Positions 32,532 to 43,660 of a stretch of DNA of 64,000 nt are shown here, piece after piece. The number at the start of each line of letters is the position of its first letter. The first letter of the stretch is position 1. The notes under the pieces are model-generated. The model ran no database searches. It saw nothing but the letters and a program-made list of their open reading frames with translations, and had not been told where the DNA came from. The stretch is taken from contig NC_081410.1 of NCBI RefSeq assembly GCF_030272615.1, positions 128,701,640-128,765,639 on the forward strand. The letters run 5' to 3'. Position numbers and translations under genes: made by a program. The stretch is from Cryptomeria japonica. Its lineage: Eukaryota > Streptophyta > Pinopsida > Cupressales > Cupressaceae.

Positions 32532-32821
32532 CCATCAAAGTGCCAAAACAGAAATGCCAAATACCAAAAACCAACAAGCTCAATTTCTCCCCCTAGGAAC
32601 ATGAGTTTATCCAAAGATTTATTTTCAATACCAATCTCTCCTTAAAAGATAATGTGTTTTTCCATAGATATCTCTCCCCCTTTGACATCAAATGCCAAGT
32701 AAAAAAAAATCAAGTTCATACAAAATACCAACTACCCCCCTTGAGAAGTAGCTTCCTCATCAAAGACCGAAATAAAAGATTTGTCTTTTAATTCTGTCGG
32801 TTGATGACAATCACCAACTGT

Positions 32822-35800
32822 CTAAGTCTCTACCGGTGGTGGTATGACTCCAAACTGATCTCTGAGATATTCAAAAGTCTCCTTAGGCAAAGGTTTTGTG
32901 AAAATATCTGCAAGTTGTTCTTTAGTATTCACATAAACCAGTTTTATCTCTTTTTCTTCAACTTTTTCCCTTAGAAAATTTAGTTTGGTAGAAACATGTT
33001 TTGTTTTAGAATGTAATACCGGATTCTTAGATATATCAATTGCTACAGTGTTATCACAATATATAGTAATGGGTTCCTTGCATTTTATCTTTATGTCTTT
33101 CAACATTTGTTTAAGCCATAGTACCTATGTACAGTTAGTTGCTGCTGCAACATATCCTGATTCTGTTGTTGATAAAGATGTACAACTTTGTTTCTTACTC
33201 AACCAAGAAACTAATCTCTTTCCAAGAAAGAATGCTCCTCTAGTGGTGCTTTTTCTATCATCCGCATCTCCTACCCAATTTGCATCTGTGTATGCACATA
33301 GGTCAAAATTTTCATCTCTAGGATACCATAATCCAAGATTTGTTGTGCCTTGTAAGTACCAGAAAATCCTTTTTACTGTTGATTCATGATTTTCCCTAGG
33401 ATTACTTTGAAATCTAGAAACAATACATACTGCATTCATAATATCAAGTCTGGTTTGTGTCAAATATAGTAAACCTCCTATCATAGATTTGTATCTAGTT
33501 GGATTAACAGGTGTAGATTCATCCCTTTGAGATAATTTGTCATTTGTAGTCATAGGTGTGCTTACCGGTTTAGAGTTCTCCATCCCAAATTTCTTTAGTA
33601 ATTCTTTCAAGTACTTGGATTGACTCAAAAATATACCTTTATCAATCTATGGAATCTGCAATCCTAAGAAGAATTTTATTTCTCCAATCATAGACATTTC
33701 AAATTCTTGCTACATTTTAATAGAAAATTCCTTACATAATCCATCTTCTCCTCCAAAGATTATATCATCAACAAATACTTCAATAATCAAGATGTCATCA
33801 TTAGTTATTTTGTAATATAAATTTCTATCTGCATTTCCTTCAGTAAAACCAATCTTTAAAAGATACTTATCCAATCTTGCATACCAAGCTCTTGGGGCTT
33901 ATTTTAATCCATACAGAGCTTTTCTTAACCTGCAAACCATATCATTGTCATCTGTCAAGGAAAATCCATTAGGTTGTTCAATACATACTTCCTCTTCAAG
34001 ATCTCCATTCAAAAATGCACATTTAATATCCATTTGATAAACTTTGTAGTCCTTGTGAGCTGCAAAAGCCAAGAATAATCTGACTGCCTCAATTCTGGCT
34101 ATCGGTGCAAAGGTTTCATTGTAATCAACTCCTTCTTTCTGAGAATATCCCTTACACACTAGTCTTGCTTTATTTCTGACAACTTTACCATCTTCATTAA
34201 GTTTGTTTCTAAATACCCATTTGGTTCCAATTACATTTTTACCTTTAGGCTGGGGAACTAATGTCCAAGTATTATTTTTCTCAATTTGTCCTAATTCTTC
34301 TTCCATAGCTTTAATCCAAAATTTATCTTCACATGCCTCATTGATAGATGATGGTTCAATTTGAGAAATAAGACATACCTCTTCATTTGCCAATCTTACT
34401 CTTGTCATAACTCTGTTAAATTTGTTTCCAATTATCTGATCTTCAGAATGATTCAATCTTACATACCGGGGTGTCTTAGTTTGTTGTTGTTCTTCAATTA
34501 TTGTGGAATCCTCTAATGATACTGAGGTAAATGGATCTTCATTCTGTACAGGTGGATTCAGTGTAGATTCATTTGTCATAATTTCTATTGCCGGTTCAGA
34601 GTCTATATACCTTGAAGTTCCTCTGAATTGTTCATCAATCTTTACATTTGTACTCTCAACAATTTTTTGCAATCTCTTATTAAAACATCTATATGCCTTG
34701 CTCTTAGATGAATAACCAAGAAATATTCCTTCATCACTTCTAGGATCAAATTTGCCAATATACTCATCTCTTCTAATATAACATTTACTTCCAAAAATTA
34801 TGAAATACTTAAGAGTAGGAGTATTACCAAACCATAGTTCATGAGGGGTCTTACCAGTTTCACCTTTGATGTGAACTTTGTTCAATGTATAGACATCAGT
34901 GCTAACTGCCTCTCTCCAATACACATGTGGTAGATTTGCTTCTGATAGCATACTTCTTGCTGCATCCAAGATAGTTATGTTTTTCCTTTCAACAACTCCA
35001 TTCTGATGTGGTGTCCGAGGTGCTGATAACTGTCTTCTGATTCCATTCACTTCACATAATGTATTAAAGTCCTTAGATGTGAATTCTCCTCCTTGATCTG
35101 ATCTTAAACATTTGATTTTCTTACCGGCTTCATATTCAACCATTGCTTTGAACAGTTTGAACTTCCCAAGTGCTTCTGATTTTTCTTTGAGAAAAGTAAC
35201 CCAACACATTCTAGAATAATCATCAATAATTAGCATGAAATAGCTATCACCTTGTAAGCTTTTAGTTCTAGCTGGACCACATAAATCAGTGTGAATTAAA
35301 TCAAGAGCATTATTGGATTTTTCTGGAATACTTTTGAAACTAGCTCTAACTTGTTTTCCAAATTGACATTCCTTACAAATTGTATTATGAGGTTTTACAA
35401 TTTTAGGTAGATCTCTAACTGCCTTAGAAGTACTGATTTTTACCATGCAATCAAAGTTTACATGACATAGTCTCTTATGCCATAACCAACTTTCATCTAT
35501 ATGTGCAATTAAGCATGCCTTTTCACTGTTATTCAAATGAAAGATATTACCTCTAGTCTGATTACCGGTTGCAATTTCCAAACCAGTTCTATTCATGATT
35601 TTGCATTTTCCATTTTTAAATTGTAACGAAAATCCTTTCTCAACTAATTGACCAACACTTAAAAGATTATGCTTTAATCCTTCAACATAGTAGACATTGT
35701 CAATGTTATACTTACCATCAAGAGATATTGAACCCTTACCTTTGATTGAACAAGCTTTGTCATCTCCAAATCTTACTAAACCTCCATTGTATTCTTGACA

Positions 35801-36958
35801 GTTCAAGAATTTACCTTTGTCCCTAGTCATGTGATGTGAGCATCCTGAGTCAATGATCCATTCATCCTTTGCTTCAACTTTAGCTGCTAGGGTTTGTTCT
35901 ACCGGTTGATCCTCTGTTATAGCAACAAAAACTCATCCATTGTCTGTTGGATCCTCATCAGAATCATCAGACACACCTTCATTAGCAATGTAACAGGATT
36001 TGTCTGTGTTCATATTAAATCTGTATCTCTGATATTTAGGACTAGGCTTGTATGTTCTTCTAGCTTCTTCTCTTAGTCTAGCATGTCTATCAGGGCATCT
36101 TGAAGCCATATGACCAATCTTATTGTAGTTAAAGCATTTAAAGGGTGCTTTACCTTCATACTTACTTCCAACTGGACCTTTTGGCATTTTTCTTGCAAAT
36201 AGTGCTTCAAGTTCTTCAAGCTCTTCATTCTCCTTCTTAGTTTCTTCAAGTTCTCTTGCATAAAAGGCTCTGCAGTCTGATTTGTCAAATGATGGAGCAG
36301 ATGATGTTGATGCTTTAAAGGCCAAATCAGTTTTTATAGTAGCAACAAGACCAAATTCCTCAATTTCAAAGGCTGAAAGTTTTCCAAACAATGTATCCCT
36401 AGTTACTGATGTATTAGGCATTGTTCTTAACTCATTTATAGCAGTAACCTTCATTTTATATCCTGGTGGTAATCCTCTTAAGATTTTTGAAACAATTTCA
36501 TCCTCACTCAGGGTTCCTCCACAACATTTAATACCCAAAACAATTTCATTTACTCTTTCCATAAAAGCAGAAATCCTTTCATCTTCTTCCATTTTCAAAT
36601 GTTCATACCTGACTCGGAAGCTTTCAAGTTTTGCAATCTTGACTATGGAATCTCCTTCATTTAGTGTTTCCAAATGATCCCAAATAGATTTAGCAGTAGA
36701 CCTATCCGATAATCCCATGATTTGTTGATCTGATAATGCGCTCAAAAGTTCTTCTCTTGCTTTGGAATCATTCTGTTCATCTTTAGCTAAGGTAGTTGGA
36801 GCAGTCTGACCAGCTACAACAATAGTATAACCATTCTTTGTAACATCCAGATGTCTTTACCAATGCAATTCAAATGTGTCTCCATCCTGATCTTCCATAT
36901 CCCATAGTTGGTTCCATCAAGTTTAGGACTATCCTTCCCAAAATAATTAGTAGACATT
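32822..36958 (-). pseudogene. Ty1/copia gag-pol polyprotein with a few lesions
   Basis: One minus-strand frame holds the whole polyprotein. Gag (from an ATG at 36958) has one frameshift near 36845 and a zinc knuckle CFNYNKIGHMASRC, with its second Cys changed to Tyr. Protease reads WIIDSGCSHHMT. Integrase has the HHCC region (WLWHKRLCHVNF, CKECQFGKQ) and core (HTDLCGPARTKSLQGD, QNGVVERKN). RT has NTWTLVPQPKGKNVIGTKWV, KVYQMDIKCAFLNGDLEEEV and FVDDIIFGG. RNase H has AYTDANWVGD, STTESGYVAA and YCDNTVAI. Stops lie at 35933 (after gag), 33899, 33710, 33647 and 33125. At several of them the family normally has Gln (GLK-Q-APR, CT-Q-VLW), so C-to-T change explains them. It was otherwise near-complete until recently. 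Confidence 0.92.
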
Positions 36959-36998
36959 GGATCTCCTCAAGTTGTCAAACTTCTACAAAAGAGGACTA

Positions 36999-37010
36999 AT
37001 CTCTGATACC
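36999..37010 (-). other. Primer binding site of the copia element
   Basis: The minus strand reads TGGTATCAGAG shortly after the LTR end ACA, complementary to the initiator tRNA-Met 3' end as in most plant copia elements. Confidence 0.88.
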
Positions 37011-37013
37011 AAT

Positions 37014-38068
37014 TGTTAGGTCTCAGAGACAACTAAGAGGGGGGGGTGAATCAGTTGTCAAATAAATTCAAACCAAAAACTAATTAACCAACTTGATGCT
37101 TAATACCGGTAAACTAGTTAAGTATGCCGGTAGACAGTGTTAACTGTAAATTGCTATACCGGTAGAGATTAATGCATGAAACATAAACATAAAGTCATCC
37201 ACAACACATAACACCAATATTTGTACGTGAAAACCCTGTAAGGGGAAAAACCATGGTGGGAAACCTTACCCACAATCAGATGATACTACTACAGATAGTA
37301 AGTGTACATAAATGGGGTCTGCACATGCAGAAAGGCCAACAGCCTAAAGCTCACTGCTCAATCACAAAATGGGAGTCACACTAACTACAGTTGGATAAAT
37401 CCAATAATAATGTACTGCACAAAATAGCATCCTCATATGCTGGATTCAGTACCGATGTAATACAAATATGCTTATACAAAAACCTAGCTTCACCTTCAAA
37501 TGATGTCTTCATGTATACCTCTGCTTAATCTCGCATATACCTTCACTCAATTCTTTTTCGCATTCCACACTTGATCTTATGAATAAGATCTTATATTTAT
37601 ACCATAACCTAAGACCAATTTTAGTAGGTCAACTCTACAAGATATTACAATAAACATTTTACATACAATATAATATCCAATGCAATTAACTAATTAAACA
37701 TGTCCTCTTAATGCATTTACATCAATAATAAATCATCTCCATAGTGTGCCAAGCTGATCTAGAAAAGATAAGCCTATCGCTGTAACCCTAGATAACCCTA
37801 GACCTATTTGTCAGTAAAAGCAAATATGCAAATATGAATATACCATTGATCAATTCTTCAAATCAAAGTGTCCACATGATGTCTTCGACATTATCAAGTG
37901 TCTTCCATATCATTCCAGGTACCAGTGAACATTATATCCTATCGGTGAACCATATACCAGTAACTGTGCAATAGTTACTTGCTTGCCAGTGAATGTTGTT
38001 GGATCTCCAAAGTGCTTGTTTTCAGTAGGTGTTGACATCAATGACAAAACCATACAAAAATACCAATA
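37014..38068 (-). mobile_element. 5' LTR of the copia element
   Basis: It spans 1055 bases. The TATA box on the minus strand (tataaata) is at 37594-37601, just beside a gatcttatgaataagatc palindrome. It carries a 28-base extra segment near 37,625-37,652, beginning gtaggtcaactctac, that is absent from the other LTR. Confidence 0.92.
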
Positions 38069-39316
38069 GTTTTTTAGTCATCATTGGACAAGGGATATTA
38101 CACAATCATACTAAATAAATTTCAAACCCCATAATTTGTATAGAGAACAACAAATTTGGACTCAAGAGCTTCTAGAGTAATTTTTGAGGTTAAATGAATC
38201 TATGAACAATAGTTTAAACATGAATAGTGTTTATTTACACTATGAATATTATTTGATGTTGTGATTAATGTCTTAGGCATGGACAATGTTTTAGGTGTGA
38301 ATAATGTTTTCAAGTATGAATAGGTTTTTTTGGTAATGAAGAGATTTTCTAGGGGCTATGAATAATGGTTTAAGCCTTGTGTAGTTTTTTTAGGCTTTTT
38401 TTGCTTGCCTAAAGGAATAGTTTCATGAAAATAGACATCAGTTGGGAATACGATATCCAAATTTTAAAAAATAAATAGACATTGGAATGTTGATTCTATG
38501 ATATAAAACATCTTTAAAACATGTACCCTGGCAATTGCAACTACAACATGTGACAACATTCCTCTATTATTTATCCTATGATAGATGCTCATACCTTGTT
38601 CCAAAACTTCCAATTTCTCTAAGGCAGTCTGTCAAACAATCGACATGCCTTATCTCATCTCACACATTTTGCATACATGACTGCCAGGGCAATTGCAGCT
38701 ACACCAACTAATACAATTCTTGGACGTCCACACCCTATTCCAAAGCTCCCATTTTCGCACAGGCTAGGGGATATTGACACCTTTACACCTGCGCCCAGGC
38801 CAATGAAGAATCATGTCACGGTTCTGACCCCGCAAAGTCAAAACCTTACCACTTTTGAACTGATTGACCTGCTTTGACTCATTCTAGTAGGAAGAATCAA
38901 GGGTTGGGAGCCGCATGGAAGTTCTCGGGGAGAGGGGCAGATATGGATATATAGATGGGTGACTGATACTAATGAATGAAAGAAGGGAAATGAATCCTAT
39001 TGGTCTTTAGTTCCCGGGAGCATGCCCTATTCCATGAGCCGACATTGCTCCCATTTTTGCACAGGCTGGGGGATGTTGGCAGAGCTTTACACCTGCCCTA
39101 TTCCATAAGCCGACATTGCTCCCATTTTTGAAAACCCTATTCCATGAGCCGACATTGCTTGGAGCTGGCATTAATCAGTAAAAATGGTTCACATGCCTCA
39201 TCCAAAAGCTGGAGTACGCTTACTCTGGGCGGGAGTACACTGCTAGGGCCGCAATGTGAGAATGGGAAGAGGCCGCGAGAATAATTTTTGAAATGTCTTG
39301 GTATTTTTTTTTAAGT
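38069..39316. other. CACTA interior, right side, with a degenerate repeat
   Basis: Bases 38,069-38,500 have loose repeats of atgaataatgtttt. Bases 38,700-39,240 are distinctly more GC-rich. Within them the words ccctattcca(tgagccgacattg)ctccc and ttttgcacaggctgggggat recur at 38,731, 39,025, 39,096 and 39,135. A 66-codon frame at 38677-38877 has no recognised domain; its Ala/Thr-rich start looks a little like an organelle-targeting peptide. This could be another captured host fragment, but that is a guess. Confidence 0.4.
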
Positions 39317-39532
39317 AATGCCCACGGTCATCGGAATTTCGACGAACACCGGCACTTTTTGTAAAAAAGCAAAAATTTCATTGCCAATTCCTTCTTTGTC
39401 GAATATAGATATTGAATTATCGTCGGAATTCTGACGAATGCAAGCAAATTTTCAAAAAAAAATCAAATTTGTTCACAATATACCTTCTCCGTTGAAAAGC
39501 TACGTTGGAATTTTAGGCCAAATGTATTAGTG
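39317..39532. repeat. CACTA right subterminal repeats and TIR
   Basis: It contains gtcatcggaatttcgacga, atcgtcggaattctgacga and gctacgttggaattttaggc, ending aaatgtattagtg. The last 30 bases mirror the left end. CTA follows as target duplication. Confidence 0.8.
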
Positions 39533-39545
39533 CTATAATGGTGGA

Positions 39546-42500
39546 TTATAATGTGTGCCACTAGGACATAGAGTTAATGCTTTTGAAAACATCGAAGATA
39601 GATCATATTAGCATTATTAATATTTTTAACATTATCATCAAAATGATCATCTAAATTGGTCACAATAGGAGGTTTGGTAGGAGGAGAAGAAGAAGAACCT
39701 TTTTGAATTGAATACTTCAAATTTTCATGAGGTTGGTCAAGATAAGGCTCCTCTTTAGGTGTGGAAGATGACAAGGAAGGCCTAGAACAATGGATCAAAT
39801 CAACATTCAATTGATTAGTAGAGGAATCAAGTTTGGAAGCAAACTCATAAGGCTTGGCATGGTATCTTCATCGATATTCTCTCACACTACAATTTTTTTG
39901 GTATGACTTGAAGCTTTTGTAGAAGAAGGTTGGAGATCACTCAACATCAATTTATTTTCTTCTTTTTCTCTAGGAATATAAGGAGGAATAAAATGAACCA
40001 CTAAAGCTTGAGAGATAGGAGGTGTCAAGAACTTACCTCTTTGTTCTTTATAAGATTGTGGAGTTGGAACCATGACATATATAGAAGGAGTGTTAGGATT
40101 AGGGAGGAGTTCTTGTCTAGGATGTAATTCAATTGTTCTTATGGAATAGGAAGAGATACTTCTATATCAATAGATGATGAAGGATCCTTAGATGTAGTAG
40201 TTGAAGCAAATCCCAAAGGATTATCTAGGGATAAGGAAGACATCCTATTGGATTTAAAATATTGATAGGAAAGGAATAGGATATCTTGATGAGGTTTGAG
40301 TGGTTGAGGTGTTTGAAGCTAAAATTATTCAAGGGCTCAAAGCTTCCACAATTAGCTAAAGGCTTAAAAATACTATGGTGTATAATTATAACTTATCCTT
40401 TGTGAGAGAATTTCAAACACTTATGAATGGTAGAAGAGACTTCCTTCATGGATGTGAGCCAAGGATAACCAAAATTCAAATAAAATTAGTTTGAGGTAGG
40501 GATAACTACAAGAGAATTTCTAAGCACTTAGAGCCGACTTCAATGGGAAGGTTGATGGAACCTACGGTAGAACAAGTAAAACCATAATGCACCTTAATCA
40601 TGAAATCAGAGTAATCATACATGTCTTGATATAATTTAGGTGTACAAATATATTCTTCCATAATAACATTCATCATACATACTAGATCAATAAGCACTCC
40701 ATGTGAGATTTTATTTTTATTTTGATAGTAATGTATAATGGACCATCAAGTGCATTTTTATGATATCATGTGAAGTAAAGGTAATATTTGGTTCACATCT
40801 AGGTTTAGGTTTGTCTTGGTCTATCAAGTTCACAATATTTTTGAATCCATTGGATATGTAATCAATGGCCATATAGCTACCATCTATATGCTTAACAACA
40901 TTGGTGGAAATAGAAGGCAAAGAATTGGTAAATATTTGCAATTTTTGATTAGGTGATGCTACAAATTTATCATTTTGATCATTCACACCATCCAGTACAA
41001 TAACATCAGAGTTGATTAGGTCTTGAGTTGTATTTTATAGATGATACATATCATTGTGTCATGTTTAGGTTGATGATGATATTGACAATAGACTTTTGCG
41101 TTAAAGAAAGGAGGTAAAAGTTCTGAGGTATCTATTGTTACAAGATAGGGTTGTCGTTGCACCAAAAGATTGACCTGTCAATGCTCGATACAACCACTAG
41201 ACTTATAAAATCCATAGGAGGCTGTTAAACCATGTCGCAAATCTCCACAAGGGATTTTGGCCCACTGCCAACAATCCCCCTCCCAGCATCACTCGCTGCG
41301 ACCTATGTGATTCGAACCTATGACCAAGCTCTGATACCACTTGTTACAAGCTAGGGTTGTCATTGCACCCAAATATCAACCTATCAATGCCCGATACAAC
41401 CACTAGACTTATAGAATCCACAAGAGGTTGTTAAACCATGTCACAAATCCCCACGAGGGACGTTGGCCCACTGCCAACATCTACAGGATTGATAGGGGGA
41501 AGATTCATCAAGTTGTTAATAAATTGAAGAATAATAGAATGTAAAGATTCAGAAAGAGTTGTGAAGTTTGGATTCTTGAATGGTTTAGAAGAATGATGAG
41601 ATACAACACAACATGTTGTGGTTGCAACTTGAGTATAAACATTGTTGTAAGAATTGTTGTTGTTGATCTTAATGAAGTTTTTGTTTTGTTTTCTAAAGCC
41701 TCGGTATGTTTTATGAAAATCTTCAGTCTTATCAACTGGAGTCAAAGATGAAGAAGTTTCATATTGACTAATCTGGACTTGATATTGATGAAGTGTTGTG
41801 CACAAGTGTGTTCAAAGTATTGGTATTACAAAAGTAAAAAAATTTCTCTAATATGTGATTATAGATTGTTAGTAAAAACTCATTGAGTATTGACATCAGA
41901 ATAGAATAAAAAATTATAAATACAAATTTTGATATCTACCAATGAAATTAGTCAATTCTTCCTTAGCACCTTGTTTCCAATACAATAAATAAATTAGTCA
42001 TTGTAACTTGTGGCCTAATATTGATCTGAAAATGTTGCAAGAATTTATCCACTAGTTTCTTAAAAGTAACAATTGAAGTATTAGGTAAGAAGCAAAACCA
42101 TTCAAAAGAAGTTTCTATTAAGGGTTGAGGGAAAAATTTTGCAAGTTTTTCGTCAAAAAAGAAATTAGTACATAAAGTAGAAAATACTTTTACATGAGTA
42201 TGGGGGTCAACTTTTCCATTGTATTTCTCAAACTGAGGGACCTTATTGTTTTGAGGGAGTTGGGTTTAAAGGATCTCAATGGAAATCCGACTACTTGAAA
42301 TATATGAAGGGATAGTGGATTGGGATTAAGTTATGCTGCCAAATTATTGTTGTAAAGATGAAATATTTTATAACAAATGGTTTACAATGGCCTGGATTGA
42401 TGAATTAATTTGGGAAATGTTAGATTGTGATGGAGGATTTGAAAGTAAAGTATGGTAAGTAGGTGGAACATTGTGGTAAGTGGGTGGAGGAGATGGTTTA

Positions 42501-43460
42501 TGCATGTTTTGAGAAACAAAAGGGAGTTAGGTTGAAGATGGAATATAAGTATATTGATTGGTAATATTAACCCCATTACTAATGTGGATAAAATTAATAT
42601 TTTGTGCAGTGGTAGCCATAAGGGAATATGTATCAATAGGAATATCCAATCACTTCCACACAACTAGCTATCTTCATAGTGTTTTCATCCATTATGTGAG
42701 CTATGCCACATAGAACTTCCACACCATATTCATCACCTTGAATCAAATTCCTTAAAGTATAAATCAAGGGGACAACATCTCTAGCCACCTATTCTTGACT
42801 CAAATTATTGAAGATTTTCCAATTTCTTGTATACCTTCCCTAATTATTCATTAGACACTTGCATTCAAGGGTCATCCTCATCATGAGAAGTATGAGGTGA
42901 AGGATTGTCACTAATTTTAGGAAAGGTGGATGTTAGATTAAGAGAATATGATCCACCCAAGCCCCTAGATGGGAATAAATTAACACTCAACTCAGGCTCA
43001 ACACCATTAGCATTGAAACCATGAGAATCCATGAGTTTATAACTTCTTCTCACAAATATATTAGATTCAAAATAATGAGTTATCAAAATCATAAACAAGT
43101 ACAAGCTCCAACAACACACAATTGATCTCAGGAAACAAAGAAGGAAGGCTAAAGGCAAAGGTAAAGGAATTGGTTTATGCTTTCAATGCCTTTCATGCAA
43201 TTATGAATAATGATAAAGCCATCAATAAATAAATGCTATGCAATGATATCGATTATACAATTAATTAAACAAGTAATTAAACTATATGATATAGCAATGA
43301 TATGATCAATTAACCACCTATTAAAGCAATATGAGAAAAAGACGAGATAATTAATCAATGAATGCAAACATAAAAGGTGAATTTAATAAATTAATTTATT
43401 TTTTTATCAAATTAAACTTAGGTCTAAAAATACAAATCAAAAATTATGTAAGCTTTGTCA
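39546..43460 (-). pseudogene. Decayed gag-protease region related to the TR-GAG element
   Basis: Scattered minus-strand pieces follow the order of the 26611-30063 protein. About 43158-42865 matches the start (SHKLMDSHGFNANGVEPE-like). The gag region is at about 42,250-41,800. At 41805-41431 is MCTTLHQYQVQISQYE, with EDFHKTYRGFRKQNKNF. At 40986-40717 is KFVASPNQKLQIFTNSLPS. The protease zone at 40697-40506 reads MLIDLVCMMNVIMEE and STVGSINLPIEV. At 39810-39574 lies the acidic tail, TNLDDHFDDNV. Every segment is interrupted by stops and frameshifts. It is an older member of the same non-autonomous group; no RT is seen. A TRIM sits within it. Confidence 0.78.
41136..41480 (-). mobile_element. 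Complete TRIM (miniature LTR retrotransposon), 345 bp
   Basis: Two direct repeats, 41136-41273 and 41342-41480, begin TGTTACAAG and end CTGCCAACA. Between them are only 68 bases. On the minus strand these hold a primer site TGGTATCAGAGC (41329-41340) and a polypurine tract CTGGGAGGGGGAT against the 3' LTR. The flanks are tctat (41131-41135) and tctac (41481-41485), a target duplication with one change. The two LTRs differ at roughly one base in ten. It codes for nothing and depends on other elements. Confidence 0.9.
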
Positions 43461-43541
43461 AGTTCACTAAAATGAAATGGTGTTGGAAATGGGTTCTCTA
43501 ATGTGGAAATGCAAACTATGAACTCATTCACCATTCCAATT
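43461..43541 (-). mobile_element. Primer site and LTR start of the decayed TR-GAG relative
   Basis: The phrase gttcactaaaa followed by tgaaatgg matches gttcaccaaaa followed by tgtaaagcgg at 31237. An LTR therefore begins at 43473. It is interrupted at 43542 by a copia LTR end. Confidence 0.55.
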
Positions 43542-43660
43542 TGTTGAACACACCATAGGACTGAGAAGGGGGTTGAGTCAATCTAGATCAATTTCTTTTT
43601 AATTATATATAAATTAATCTTATACTACAATTGCAAAACATGAAAGCACAAAGCACATGT
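43542..43660 (-). mobile_element. Copia LTR end fragment
   Basis: TGTTGAACACACC followed by gactgagaagggggttgag and aaaacatgaaagcacaaagc closely parallels 13036-13165. Similarity fades after about 43,660, so its extent is unknown. Confidence 0.5.

Larger units (their letters stand above)
23534..38068 (-). mobile_element. Ty1/copia retrotransposon, complete ends, TSD gtttt
   Basis: The two LTRs (23534-24574 and 37014-38068) start TGTTAGGTC on the plus strand and are flanked by gtttt on both sides (23529-23533 and 38069-38073). Read on the minus strand the order is 5' LTR, tRNA-Met primer site, gag, protease, integrase, RT, RNase H, polypurine tract, 3' LTR. That gene order defines Ty1/copia. 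The internal region is split between RNase H and the 3' LTR by a gypsy element (24621-32531). By eye the LTRs are about 95 percent identical, plus a 28-base insertion in the right one. It inserted into the CACTA interior, so it is younger than the CACTA. Confidence 0.93.
15026..39532. mobile_element. CACTA (En/Spm-type) DNA transposon, 24.5 kb with nested insertions
   Basis: The left end reads CACTAGTACATTCGGGCC; the right end in reverse complement reads CACTAATACATTTGGCC. Both continue into taa-attcc-acg, an imperfect terminal inverted repeat of about 30 bases. The flanks are CTA (15023-15025) and CTA (39533-39535), the 3-bp duplication usual for this superfamily. Subterminal copies of the word cgtcggaatt and its complement are dense inside both ends. 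After removing a solo LTR, a copia element and its nested gypsy element, roughly 8.5 kb remain. That includes a 2.5-kb inverted repeat of captured DRM methyltransferase sequence. I see no transposase, so it would depend on an autonomous relative. Confidence 0.85.

Noticed and set aside
38677-38877. 66-codon ORF as a plastid-targeted host protein
   Set aside because: The resemblance to a targeting peptide is compositional only and no mature domain follows.
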